NCBI GenBank assembly: GCA_001557505.1
Contig: LSAX01000005.1
Coordinates: forward strand, 744,001 to 808,000
Direction of reading: 5' to 3'
Source: Reticulascus tulasneorum
Lineage: Eukaryota; Ascomycota; Sordariomycetes; Glomerellales; Reticulascaceae
DNA length: 64,000 nt
Of this stretch, positions 11,048-23,023 are shown in pieces (position 1 is the first letter of the stretch; every line of letters begins with the position of its first letter). The notes below the pieces were generated by a model. It was given only the letters and a program-made list of their open reading frames with translations. It did no database searches and had not been told where the DNA came from. Both the position numbers and the translations under genes were made by a program.

Positions 11048-14000
11048 TCAGCCGTCTATTCTACATTCAATTGTATATTCGAAGATAATACCGTCGCAGT
11101 CCGTATTCCCTTTGCCGGCTGAGCATGAGACAGCCGGATTATTGTCGCACACAATCGTACCAACTGACGTCCTTGACCCGGAATACCTGCAGTTGGTGAA
11201 CACATCGATATTGAAAGCGGGCAAGGTCTCCGGGAAAGGCTGCGGCGATTCATCCTGTACCACCAGGGGGCTGATAGAGCAGATGCCGCCTGGGAGGAAG
11301 ACGCCGTTGATGTTGAAGACGCTGTACCAGAAAGATGCTTGATTGTTAACGATATCAAATGCAAGGCTGATCATGAGTATCGCTGTCCTTGTCACCGGGG
11401 GCGGCGGAGGCGGGTCGGTGTGTGGCGGCGGCGGGAGCCAGATAGGGTCGGGTCTGCAGGGACAGCCGTAGAAGTTGCCCATACAGATGGGATTGCCGTT
11501 GTTGAAGGCGCCGTTGCAACCATTCAGGGAGCAGCTTTGGATTTGGCCGCAGGTAGACTACAAGTATAGTTAGCAACGACGATCATGACCCAAGTACACC
11601 CCTGAGGCCGGAGAAGTACGACAGTTATTGAAACTATCGTCCATCCCTGGCGGTAGAGATGCTTTGATAGGCGACGTACCGCAACTGGGATGCACACGCA
11701 TCCTGGGAAATTGCCCCGACAGCGTGCCGTGTTAGAGCTGCTGTCGAAAGTGCCTTTACAGCCGTTGAGGTCGCAGTTTTGGGCACGGCCGCATGTTTTC
11801 TACTCAGGAGTGATTAGTCACCATGGTCGAATACGGTCATTCTTCAAGTTGTATACGCACCGAAGTCGCCGTGCATTCGCATCCTAGAAAGTTGCCCTGG
11901 CACCGCGCCACGCCATTCGCGTCGTAGCCGCCGGCGCAACCATTGCCATCGCAGCTCTGCTTCGGTCCACATGTTGTCGATGTCGCTTGGCAGACACAGC
12001 CGTTGAAGAAGTTGCTACATTGCGGTGTGGGCACGCTGCCCCGGAAAGCGCCCTGGCAGTGGTTGAGATCACAGCTCTGAGGCGAGCCACAGGTGCCGGG
12101 ATTCGCCTGGCACTCGCAGCCCACGAAGTTCTGGGTACAAAATGCCTTGCCGTTGGACAGGTCGAAGGCGCCACCGCAGTTGTTCAGGCCACAGCTCTGC
12201 GGCGACCCGCAAGTGCCGGATGATGCCGTGCACTGACAGCCCTTGAAGAAGTTGGTGCATTGCGGGTATTTCACGTTGCCCGAGAAAGCACCCTTGCAGT
12301 TATTGAGATCGCAGCTCTGCCTTGCTCCGCAGGTCTGGGATGTTGCAGCGCACTCGCATCCTTGGAAGTTCTGGCGACAGTACGCCTTGCCATCGGACAG
12401 GTCGAAGGTGCCTGCGCAACCATTGAGATCACAGGACTGCGGTGATCCACAAGTGTTAGTCGTCGGCGCACACTCGCAGCCCACGAAGTTACCAGCGCAC
12501 TGAGCGAAGGGCTTCAGCCCGTTAAAGCCTCCTGCGCAACCGTTGAGATCGCAGCTCTGACGGGCACCGCACGTGTTGGACGTTGCCGTGCATTCGCATC
12601 CGGCAAAGTTTCCTGTACACTGGGCATACTTGGACAAGCCGTTGAAGGCTCCCGCGCAGCCGTTGAGGTCGCAACTCTGATGCGCACCACAGGTGGTAGA
12701 TGTCGCTGTGCATTCGCATCCTTCGAAATTCCCCGTACATTGGGCGAACTTGGTCAGACCATTGAAGGCTCCTGCACAGCCGTTGAGATCGCAACTTTGA
12801 TGTGCACCACACGTAGTGGACGTCGCTTTACACCGGCAACCCTTCCTGGACCCGGCTTGACAGACCGGGAATTTCGTCAGTCCACTGAAAGCACCTGCAC
12901 AGCCATCGGTGTCGCAGCTCTGGGACGCAGAACAAATTGTTCCGGTGGGGTCAGGCATGGCAGAAAATGTTACAGGCACGTTGAGGACGGTGAGGATGTC
13001 GATAGGTCCGATGCCGGGTTTGGAGATCGTGGTGACCGACGAAGGAGGTGCTTGGCACACTCCAGCGTTAACACAGTCTCTGTAGGCTGTATAGAGGTTC
13101 ACCACGAACGCTTGCCCCTCAGGGGACCCGTCAAAATACTTGTTTCTATCCAGCCAAGAGTAAGGGTTGACAGCAGGCACAAAAACGCCGTCGCCGCCTT
13201 GCTGCTTCGCGAGGGCCTTGCGATTGGTGTCTGCCCAGGTGATATACTTTTGGGGAAACATGCCTGGGTCGTTAATGGCCATCCGATAGGCCACGGCTGA
13301 GAGCAGCGCGGTGCCAGAGATTTCGCCAAACCAGCTGCCGTCGTTTAGGTAGTTGCGCAGCAGCTCGCCATCAAGGCCCGAGGACATTGCGCCGTCGAGG
13401 ATCTCTTTGATCCAGCTTTTCAGCTGGCCGGCCTGGGAAGTCATCGAGGATGAGCCGGACCACTTCTGCAGAGTGTACAGTACTCGCACCATGCCATAGG
13501 CAGCCCAGCCATTACCTGTGGACCATAACCCTGTGTCCTGAGACTGCGGTCCAATGATATGCCTCCAGTTCAGAAAATCGCCGGTCTTTAGAACATCACG
13601 ATACAAGCCGCACTGGCGGACAGTCTCTGCCATCAAAGATGCATCATTATTTTGGACAGCCATGTACGCCACTAATATGAGTCGTTAGACATGCCGGATT
13701 CTAAAGGTATGAGGATGGAGACGCACGAAATGGGAAAGACATGGCCATATTATCAGCCCACAGCTCGGCGACATCAGGCCGATGCGAGATGGCGCCGTTA
13801 CTCCATCTCGGGACATCATTCAGGAGGTAGTCGGCCTGGCGCTGAGAGGCGCCGATGTAAGTGCTATCTGACTGGCCAAGAAGGATTGCAGATACGCCGA
13901 GCGAGGCCGGATCTCCCGCGGCAGAATTGCCGACAAAAACCTGCGAGTTGCGGTTGATGAACTGCCGGGCGTAGGTGAGGGCAAATGTTGATGCGTCGGC

Positions 14001-14234
14001 CTTGGGAATCCTGCCACCGGGGAACGGATTGGAACCAAAGACAGACAACTCGGGGCTATACAGCTCTAGAAGGGCTTCCGCGGCGGTACCCCATTCCCAA
14101 GATTGGGAAGCCTTTGCGACCATGACCTGGGCTGCCGTATAAGCATTAAATCCTGCGTTGACATCATCGGCAACGGTGGTGCTGGCAAAAACAGCCAGCA
14201 ACAGTAAAAAGAAGCCGCGCTTAAGGGACTGCAT
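11048..14234 (-). CDS. Secreted six-hairpin glycosidase (GH88/GH105-like) with 11 six-Cys modules
   Basis: Model: complement(join(11048..11557, 11680..11799, 11861..13671, 13727..14234)), 982 aa, frame exact. A signal peptide (MQSLKRGFFLLLLAVFASTTVA) is followed by a glycosidase domain to about residue 360. Its family segments are AELWADNMAMSFPFLAYMAV and TGLWSTGNGWAAYGMVRVL, resembling YteR-type unsaturated rhamnogalacturonyl hydrolases. After a short Ser/Thr/Pro linker come eleven tandem modules of about 40 aa, each of the form CG-x2-QSC-DLNGC-x-G-x-F, then C, then GC-x-C (six cysteines). A Pro-rich spacer (PPPPHTDPPPPPP) leads to a C-terminal domain of about 115 aa with its own Cys pairs. 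Inferred role: extracellular attack on pectin-like or wall glycan, with the modules as multivalent binding or spacer elements. GH76 was considered and rejected. Confidence 0.8.
11680..12990 (-). repeat. Tandem 40-aa six-cysteine modules (coding)
   Basis: Nine modules lie in exon 2, one forms the whole 120-nt exon 11680-11799, and the eleventh opens exon 4 just below 11558. The positions of all six cysteines are conserved while the loop residues differ, so the array is old enough to have diverged. Modules 2 and 3 (about 12590-12830) are the most alike, pointing to a more recent local duplication. Confidence 0.85.
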
Positions 14235-15113
14235 CTTCGCTCTGGCGTTCTTCCTATGCTAGGTCCGGAGGAAAGAAAGAAGGGGGGAGAGAAACATTAA
14301 ACCATAAACTGGTCGAGTTCATAAGAGGGTGCATTTCCCACTTAGAAGACAACCCTACCTAATAGCTTAAGGTTAATGCCAATGCATGTACCAGTTGAAT
14401 GTGACATTAAACTTCTAGGCTCCTAGGATATGCACCGAGTACCTTGCATTGCCAGCTCGTATGTCAACGGTGCCGAATACCCGGGTCAGCAGTGCCCTCT
14501 CGTAAGCAACTAGTTAGTATCGGTACTAGATCAGACAACATTATCATTTTGTCATGCAGAATTTGTGCGACCTTTCGGGGGCAGGGCGGCGTGGAGCGGC
14601 GGACTAGGCGTGCGAAACCCTTACAGTTTCTGTATTTGGATATTAATGAGATTGTGGGCCACAACTAAGTTGCGTGAGTAAGCGGCCCTTTACGCTTGAA
14701 CTCCTCGCCGTGTTCGCGGGCCGAGACAGTTGCGCTGAGGCTCTTATTTCTGACAGCTACTACTGCTTATTACATTACTACGAGTATGCATGAAGGGTTG
14801 GTTCCCTTAAACCCGCGCGGGGAAGCCATGCTGACCTGCATGCGGGTCGCGTGCATCAAAAGCTTACTTCCAGAACACCGTTGACAGGGGTAACCCGCCG
14901 GCTAGTTCGGTCTGGAGATTATTGAATGACAGTTTGACTAGTGATGAGGTGAGACCAAAATAGATTGCAAAGCTTGTTCCGCCTAGTACGACGGTGCGAT
15001 GCATGCATCAGTCCGCTCTCGCGAAATCTATAGTTAAGCACTCCGAGCCTGCTGCACTAGCCATCAGTGACAATGTGAATCCGGCAGCATCCTATGCTAC
15101 CATTGACTGCTGA
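14235..15113. promoter_or_regulatory. Divergent promoter of two secreted multidomain genes
   Basis: An 879-bp gap between start codons that point away from each other. Both encoded proteins are secreted, Cys-rich and modular, so shared control is plausible (inference). No confident binding site could be picked out by eye. Confidence 0.45.
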
Positions 15114-18100
15114 ATGCCCATCATGTCGCGATTTCAACGTCCACTATGGTTGGCTAGTATCGTCGCTGTCCTTCTTCATGCTGTCTTCGTTGCGGCTTTG
15201 CCTCCGCACATGGGAATCGTGCGGCCCGTAGGAATCCCCAGCAACTACAGCGACCTCTCTCGCCGCGCGTCTCAAGACCCTTCCTGCCCAGATGGTTTCC
15301 TTTGCTCACGCGTGTCCTGTCCGGGTGGTATTGTCTGCCCCGACGGCCGCGACTGTGTCGACTTTGAGGGCACTATCGGCTGCGCGTCGCCAGGCCTGTC
15401 ATGGTGTGCTCTAAACCCCGTCACTTTCGAGGCTGTCGGATGCGATGGCGGAATATGCTGGTGAGTTTAATATGTACATATGCGAGCGTACAACGCCTAG
15501 GAACCAGTGGAAGACTAATAGATTTGGGTTTCCTGTACAGCCACGGAAACTGCTATGTTTCCAATGCAGTATGCTGCAACAACGATAGCGTCAAGTGCAG
15601 CATAGGAAACGCATGCAATGTGTGCTCTCCCGGCCAAGTGTGCGGCAACGGCGGTTGTGTTGGTGGCAACAGCGAAACAAAGCCTGGCACCACGACAACT
15701 AAGATCCCGCCGCCAGTGTCGCAGACAATTACAACAACTCGGACTACAGTAGTGCCTCCACCCACTACGACTAGGACGACTACCAGTACAACTAGAACGA
15801 CCACCAGCACGACTAAAACAACCACCAGTACGACTAAAACGACTACCAGTACTACCACGACCAGCACCACTATCAGAACTACACCAACTGTTGTCCCACG
15901 GATAGACAATTTTGTCAATACGGGCTGCTTCGAGGATCCAGACCTCAGCAACCGAGTGTTGCGAGCCGACCAGACCACAGATGACAGTAGCACAGGCATG
16001 ACAGTCGAGAAATGCGTTGCCTTTGCCCAAGCGAATAATTGGCAATACGCAGGTGTCGAATATGGCAGGTAAGGATCTTGCTATTCCGTGGCGTAACCAA
16101 CCATGACTTCTTCTCTTCGGCTACCCCGCCTCATCTCTCCTAACTAGAGGCTAACTCGGCGGTCTCATCTAGTGAATGTTATGTGGGAAATACTCTCCGT
16201 AACGCTCCAACCGCACCACAGAGCGACTGTACTAAACTCTGTGCTGGAGATGCTTTCGAGTTCTGCGGTAACGGCAATCGCATTCAAGTGTATCAGGACG
16301 AGACCTGGTCTCTGCCGACAGTTCAGGAGCTTGTAGACGACTTGAAAGCATACAATGATACTGTGGCACAGGCTCGGTCTGCAATAGCACAGTATCATGC
16401 CCACATGAAAAAGTTCCAGGAGGACAGCGCAAGCTTCGCTAAAGCCCGGCGTGACCCTGGCCCGGTTCTCTCAATAGTAATACGGCTTGACCTCGAAGAC
16501 CTTCAGGGCGATTTTACATTACTCAAGACAATCCAGGCCAGTATAAGTAAGTAAAGGACTCACAGTTTGGTCTATGTGAATAAATGACCAGCTTGAAGGG
16601 GAATGTGTCGCTAACTGGCTACTTAGATCGGAACGCGGAGCGGACTCTCAAAGGATTTAATATTGGCAAAGGGCTGGATATTAACATCCCTGGTGGTCCT
16701 CCTGTGAGTCATCCCTAATGCCAACACCTGCGGTTGGCAAGCAGCCAGCTAGATGTCAGTACTGATTTGCCATCTCACACAGGTCACTGAGGAAACAACC
16801 AAAGATATGGAAGATGCAGGTAAGACCATAGCAACGGCTATGGCTTGCCTTGAAAGCCGTGATTGAATCTGCTGCTAACAGTTTTACATAGTCCAAGCTA
16901 CTGCAGAAACAGTTGAGAACGTGGTGAACGCGGCAAATGATGACAATATCCAGATCGAGCCAGCTCTCGCCCAAAATATCGTGCCTGCTTTGGAGGTGGC
17001 CGCTCATCTTGCCGTTACCGAGGCTGCTGTATGTCTTTCCGCATCCCATACATGCTCGTATTACGTTATTTATGATGTGCTAACTCGGCAATTGCCTGGT
17101 AGGCCACGACCATTGGAATTGCTGCAATTGGAGAGGCTGTGGCAACCGGAATCTGTGAGTAGTCCCTCTTTTGAACTTGCTACTGGCCTCCTATATATAC
17201 TAGTCTGGATGACAGACATACTCCGGTGAGTATTGTTTGAATGCTGATTATTCTTAGTTGCGGCTCTGGCCGCCATCCTCGATGCTTTGCTGCACAGTTC
17301 TGGCGGAAACCCAGGTCAGCCGACCGGGGCTCCGACTCCAACCAAGACCATGACGGCCACCACTACGACCAGCTCCACATGCACAAAGACAGCCACGCAG
17401 ACACCCATCATCATCATTACCAAGTCTGGCACATCCAAAGGTCAATACGATGACCTTGTAAATAGTTTGCCCAAGAACCAGGATAATATTCAAAAGACTG
17501 ACACTTGGCTATCTAACGTAAGTATCTCCTATTCTTTTTGGAATGTCAGCATGGCTATGAAGTTGGGTGAATCTCGTTCCAAATCCTCGCCATATTCCTC
17601 CTTCTCCTATTTCTCCTTTTCCCATACTCTTTCAGCCATGTCGCCGTCTTCTTTCGCCCCTTGCATTTCTACCAGGCTATGCAGTCAGTCGCTGAGTTGG
17701 TTCATCTCTATAGTGGATTTATGTTGCAACTATCGACCAGTGCACATCAGAAAATCTATGGAAGAATCCCATCGTTTTGTCCATGAGCATAGACGCAAAA
17801 TTCACAGCCGACGACACTGAGGATGTAGTTCCACTCTCGTCGGTTACTGGGCCTTCCAAGAGGTCAAGCGAAACAACATTCAACAACACGCTTGAAATCG
17901 ACGCTGGAGACGCGGTGCTTAGCCCGCGCGCGACTCCTGGTCCGAGCAGCAAATTCAGGCAGCAGACTCCGAATGCTCCAGGGCATCTGAACTGGCTTAC
18001 TCAGCTCTCACGATATACTCTGCTTTCAGGTTCGTTCTTGGACTTCGAGGAGCATCTCTTTGATGACAGTTCTGCTGAAACGGACAACCCTTCAACTGTC

Positions 18101-19365
18101 TATCTCATTGACTCGAACTTTCTAAACGGACATACGGTATGTGCACGCTTCTACTCTCGCATTGCTTTTCGTCGACTTCAGTCTGGCACCCATTCCATCT
18201 TCCCCTTCACCGCAATCATACATCATATGGAAATCCGCTAAACATAACCCAAGGACTATGCCTCTCGCGTTGTTGACCATTGGGCCCCAGCCTCCGATGG
18301 CCAGGGCGTCGGTGGTCAGCTTTTCGACGGCACGAGTCACGGCACTTGCATGACTTCCCTTGCCGCAGGCAGCTACTCAGGCATCGCGAAACGTGCGAAA
18401 ATCGTTACTGTTCAGCTACCTTCCATAGGCGGTAGTCCCCGCTTGTGGACAACCTCACGGTCTGTCTTTGCCGTCTTATCCGTCCTACAAAATGCCGTTG
18501 CACAAGGCCGCCAGGGTCATGCCGTGCTTAGCATGTCATTTGCCATCCCCAGAGAGGATCTTTGGTGGGAAGGAACGGATAATGAGAGTGTCCCACCGGG
18601 CAAATTTACCGATCCGTTCCAAGTCTATCTCCCATTGCTTGCGACCAGTGGAATCGTGCCAGTCTGTTCTGCTGGAAATCAAGCCGAAAGTGACGACCTG
18701 AATCAGAGGGATCTCTCTTATAAGACACCTCGTGCCGCAGGTGGAAGCGATACTGCACTTATCGTGGTTGGGAACGCTCAGTATGACGGGACTCGATACT
18801 CAACCTCGCAATTTGTGGACAGCCAAGGAAAGGGTATCCTTTCCATTTACAACGTCGGTACAAACGTCGATTGCGCTATTACAGACCCTGGTAGAATAAT
18901 TGAGTCGCAAATGACAGGGACATTCTGGCGCCAGATGTCCCCCGGCACGTCACAAGCGACCGCAATTACGGCTGGCATGGTAGCGTATCTACTCGCACAT
19001 CCGATTCTTGGTGATCAGTTCCGAGCCGCGGGTAACGACAAAGTTGCTATGAACGTTAAGACATTCCTACAGGCCACGGGGCGGGTTTTGAAAGGCGACG
19101 TTGGTACCGGTGATGGAATCCCTCGTGCGGCAACTGGCGAGCGCGTCCCCTGTCAAGGCGGCCAGGCTGGCCGCCCCAACATTCCTCCAGTCTTCGTGCC
19201 AGATCAGACTAACGGACGCACGTTGTTGACGCGGGATATAACGAACGGGCAAACCGTTCTTGTTAACGTAAGTGACAATTGGATTACTGTCCTAGTTGAG
19301 CTCGTCTCCTACACATATGACAGTATACTGACATAAAATAGGCCGACTGCTGGAATCTCTCATGA
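15114..19365 (+). CDS. Secreted Cys-rich / WSC / subtilisin-like (S8) protease
   Basis: Model: join(15114..15460, 15541..16068, 16173..16546, 16627..16703, 16783..16819, 16892..17028, 17103..17154, 17258..17517, 17714..18136, 18254..19267, 19342..19365), 1090 aa; all phases agree. Order: signal peptide; Cys-rich region with repeated CPDG/CCNN-type pairs (about 45-180); Thr-rich linker of TTTSTTR/K repeats; WSC carbohydrate-binding domain (about 235-330, starting TGCFEDP); helical region; second Thr-rich linker; a segment resembling an I9 propeptide (about 560-640); S8 peptidase. The triad is complete: Asp737 (YLIDSNF), His774 (GTSHGT), Ser978 (SPGTSQA), with oxyanion Asn887 (SAGN). Exon borders between 16547 and 17713 are the least certain. 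Likely role: a wall-anchored or glycan-targeted protease. Confidence 0.78.
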
Positions 19366-20399
19366 GACTCTTCTGCAAGGTGAATGACTACCTGGATCTG
19401 GAGTCGGACGATAGGAGAACAATTACTTTATTCCCGGATAGTCATGACTGTCAAAAGGCGTAGATATTAAGGTCATTTGAGGCCATATCTTCATTCTTAT
19501 TATATTCGTTCTTCCTAGGTGATAATCGGTCATGGTCCCGCCACAATTTATGAGCTTGTACTGGAGATTACCAAGTTTTAATAGAACCTACCAAAGTTCG
19601 TAGGGAGGGAGCGAAATGTGCTGTAAAAGAGAAGAACAGAATAATTAGCCTAGCCTGTCTTGGTGACCGGACTCCAAGGCTTCAGATCTCTAGCGGCTGC
19701 TTCAAACTGGCTATAACCTGCTCAGGCCGATAATTAGCTAACTAAGAAAGCAGCATCCCGAAGTCTCATACAATTTTACGCTGCTGAAATATGTCCGCGG
19801 ATTTCAAAAGTTGATGTGCAGCCGGTCTTGTTGGTCACCCAGTTGCTAGTACCAGTGACAACACTGTTTTGAGTTAGTCAGTGGATCATGGATGGGACCT
19901 CGATGATGATCGACGAATGCCCAGCGTCCAATTCCGCCCCTAGTCTAGCGTGTGGAATTCCGCACACTTGTCCCGCTCCACTCCCGATCCCGCCTGCTTA
20001 GCTAACATGTGCCTCGAAAACCGCCTAACCACCGCGTTACGATCAAGTATTGCGGCAATCAAATGACTTAATGGGATACAAGCATGCCCGGGGAATCGCT
20101 TACAAATAAGCAAGATTCTTTTGCATGGGATTCCACCTTGATGAGGTGCGGAGAAGTGAGACACCCGTCTATCGACTGGACGATTGCAAAGCAAGACTAC
20201 CTACTCATGACACGACGAGGTCAATGCGATCTATAGTACATCTGTATAGCTCTAATTGTTAGAAATCGATGTTATATAAACCTGACCTAGTTGCTACTGT
20301 TACGTTGCGTTTAATGATAAATAATATCTGACCATTGACCTACATCTTCTTGAATCTGTTATACAACTTCCTATCATTAATATCTATAAAGCCGTCGCA
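19366..20399. other. Intergenic, 3' flank and NmrA promoter
   Basis: About 1 kb, AT-rich near 20220-20400. The short open frame at 19940-20194 (-) has no recognisable features. Nothing else called except the TATA-like element listed separately. Confidence 0.4.
20273..20279 (+). promoter_or_regulatory. TATA-like element
   Basis: TATATAA, 121 bp before the ATG of the NmrA-like gene, in AT-rich DNA. Position and sequence suit a core promoter, but this is a motif match only. Confidence 0.35.
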
Positions 20400-21521
20400 A
20401 TGGGCTCCCAACTGGATTCACCTCTTCCGAGAAAACTCGTTGTGGTGATCGGTGCCACTGGTGGACAAGGAGGATCGGTCATAAACCGCCTCCTCTCTGA
20501 CGGATCCTACCGGCTTCGAGGAATAACTCGCGATCCCCAGAGCAAAAGCTCCCAGGCACTCACTGAAAAAGGAGTCGAGATGGTCGCTGCCGACCTCAAC
20601 AAGTCTGAGTCTGTGATAGCTGCGTTCAAGGTACTGCAGTCATGAGCTTCCGAACACGCTGGTTCACAGTCATTTGAGTTAAGACTAATCATACTTGAGG
20701 ACGCCAACATCATCTTTGCTTTCACAAACTTCTTCGAACCATTCGCTACCTCTGGACCAAAGGTGGCCATGGAAGTTGAATACGTCCAAGGCGTCAACAT
20801 TGCAAAAGCCGCTTCAGCAACAACAACTTCGGAGCATTTCATCTGGAGTACGCTCCCTGATAGGAAAGCCCTCTCAAAGGGGACATTGGCAGTCCCGCAT
20901 TGCGATGCAAAGGCCCAAGTTGATATATTTATCAAGAAAGACAAGGCTTTGCTCGCAAAGACGACCTTCTTGTGGGTCGGATTTTGGGCAGAGTCCCTAT
21001 ACTATCCAATGTTTGTGCCTAGTTTGTTGGTATGTGACTCCTTCCAAGTAGTTTCAGGAGGGTAGAAAAACACACAATGTGCTAAATCATATCAGCAATC
21101 CTCTGGGAAGCATATTTGGTTGCAGCCTGCTCCTCCTTCTACGCCCGTCTTCACTAGTGGAGACCATCACACCAACGTTGGCCATTTCGTTCGGGCGATA
21201 ATCCAGCAACCAAACCTGACTCTCGCAGGGAAGTACGTGTTTGCCACTACAGAAACTACTACTTTGGGAAAGCTTCTGGATCATTGGAGCGAAATCACTG
21301 GCAGCGAAACTGAGTATATTCAGATATCGTTGGAGGAATACGATCGTCTTTGGCCGATGTGGGGATTGGAGGTCGGAAGGGATCTGAGTTACTGGGCTGA
21401 GTTCGGAGCGAATAGCTGGAGCAGTGAGAAGTGGATTGGGAGGGAAGAGCTGGGGTTGGGACAGGGGTTGATAGGCTTTCATGATGCCCTTGCGGCTCTG
21501 GTGAAGAGCCGGCACCACTGA
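20400..21521 (+). CDS. NmrA-like family NAD(P)-binding protein
   Basis: Model: join(20400..20630, 20700..21029, 21096..21521), 328 aa. The Rossmann nucleotide-binding loop VVVIGATGGQGGSVI lies at about residues 15-29, followed by RGITRDPQS, which is typical of NmrA/HSCARG proteins that sense or use NADP. The middle contains TNFFEPF and FIWSTLP, also usual for the family. The catalytic Tyr-x3-Lys of classical SDRs is not evident, fitting a redox-sensing or isoflavone-reductase-like role rather than an ordinary dehydrogenase. Cytosolic or nuclear; no signal peptide. In fungi the founding member controls nitrogen metabolite repression, but most paralogues, probably including this one, have unknown targets. 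Confidence 0.87.
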
Positions 21522-22041
21522 TGTATCCATGATTTTAGCCTGGATATCAAAGCTAGATTGTGTTGTTTCATTCATTTTTGTGAAATCATATCAGCTTGCT
21601 TCAGAGAGATTGCGGCACTAGTCCTGGAAGTACGCCGCCTGGGCCGCTTTACGTGTTTGCTGACGTGATTCCGGAGCGGATCAGCAAGCCTTGGGAATTG
21701 AGAATCGAATATCTCTACAAAGGACATACTGAAGACACAGTAGAACCCCTAATAGTTCCAAGAGCTGTAGATGGTTGTTAAAAAGTAACGTCGATTTATT
21801 GTCAATTTGACTCGATTAAGGAATGTTGATCTAGCTAAGGCGTTGGTCTAACTCCTGGGGGAGAATTGTCTTCCAGCATTTTAAACAGCCCCCAGCAGAT
21901 TCTGTCCAAATCCAGGAAATAGAAACATGACGGGAATCTAAGAAATTCTCCAAAAGCCAAAGACAGTCCATGCGATCTAGCAAGAGATCATGAGATATCC
22001 AAAGGCTTCAGTCGAGCAAAGTATGGATGTGCCCTGCTGAC
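21522..22041. other. Convergent 3' region
   Basis: 520 bp between converging stop codons. No gene, RNA or repeat recognised; the open frame at 21596-21781 has no support. Confidence 0.4.
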
Positions 22042-23023
22042 TTATGGGTGCTCATTGCGCAAGCGGATGATATTCTCGACCATGTAGTTTCCAGACCCGG
22101 CCACCGAGTCGGTGGAGGTACCGACTACCAAAGTGCCCCAAACGTATCTATTGTTCGCGGCGTCTTTTTCCCAAAGAGGACTTCCACTCTGGCCGCCGGC
22201 AATATCGGCATCGGTGTACAGAGGGCCCCAAGGGTCACACTGGAAAGAGCCCTGCGAGCGGACGGTGATCGAATTCATGTGATAAGGTCGTTCACCGCTG
22301 TCTCGGTCACCTGGGTATCCGCTCGTGTACATGATGGGTCGATTCAACTCCCCTGGGGTATATGTCTTAGCTCCAAAGTACCCAAGGTTGTCGCCGAGGC
22401 GGTTGTCGATAACCCAAACGGACCAGTCTTCCTTCCACTCGCACTGCGAGCTAGGGCCGTAGCCATAATCGACCCAAACGGCAAACTGCATGTTGCCGAT
22501 GCCGTAAGGAGTGTTGCCGTTATCATAACGGGGCACTTTGCGGCGTTTAGTCGAAAATCCTCATTAAGAAGGGGATGAGAGGAAGAGACTCACTGAACCG
22601 TGCGCCCATGCCATTCTGCGGGATACAGTGCCGCGCTGTCAGAACATGTCGAGGGCCAATTAAGGAGCCAGTGCAGAAGACGCCATTTGCCCAGACGATC
22701 TTTCCGACTACACGGAAAGGATAATCGTCGGAGACAAGGAGAAAGCGGTTGTCAGCGCCGAGGATCCTCTTCTCTATATCTCCGGCGGAATGGAAATCGG
22801 ACGGTGGTGCCTCAAGAGAGGCATTTGTAGGCATCCTGAACTGGCGCGGTGGGATCCCCATTATCACGGGTTTGGGCAAGTCAGAGTCGTCCCAGGCTAA
22901 GCTCGCATCGTAACCGAGGCCTGGTGGAACTTCCACATCAGCAGGTGCCTTGACCGGGTTGGCAGTGGCGGTCAAGCAGAACCCAAACACAGCAGCGGCG
23001 GCTGCAATAGCGAAGCGGACCAT
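22042..23023 (-). CDS. Secreted chymotrypsin-fold serine protease (V8/glutamyl endopeptidase-like)
   Basis: Model: complement(join(22042..22535, 22594..23023)), 307 aa. A signal peptide (MVRFAIAAAAAVFGFCLTATA) and a pro-region ending at a dibasic KR (residues 85-86) precede the mature domain. The triad can be placed at His132 (LTARHC), Asp180 (EDWSVW) and Ser260 (GGQSGSP). The Gln before the Ser-Gly and the long second half fit the V8-like/S1B-like group rather than trypsin; substrate preference cannot be read from the sequence. The upstream Met at 23179 is in frame, but the Met at 23023 gives a clean signal peptide and has a TATAAATA about 130 bp before it. Likely secreted for extracellular proteolysis. 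Confidence 0.85.

Noticed and set aside
12680..13300. 206-codon plus-strand frame
   Set aside because: Lies opposite the Cys-module and glycosidase coding region and has no motif of its own.
11048..14234. GH76 or chitinase identity for the Cys-module protein
   Set aside because: The catalytic part shows WADN and TGNGWAAYG segments typical of GH88/GH105 six-hairpin enzymes, not the motifs of GH76 or GH18.
15553..15999. Long minus-strand frame with a valine-rich repeat (VVLVVVLVV)
   Set aside because: It is the antisense of the Thr-rich linker of the subtilisin gene; its composition is a mirror of ACN repeats, not a membrane protein.
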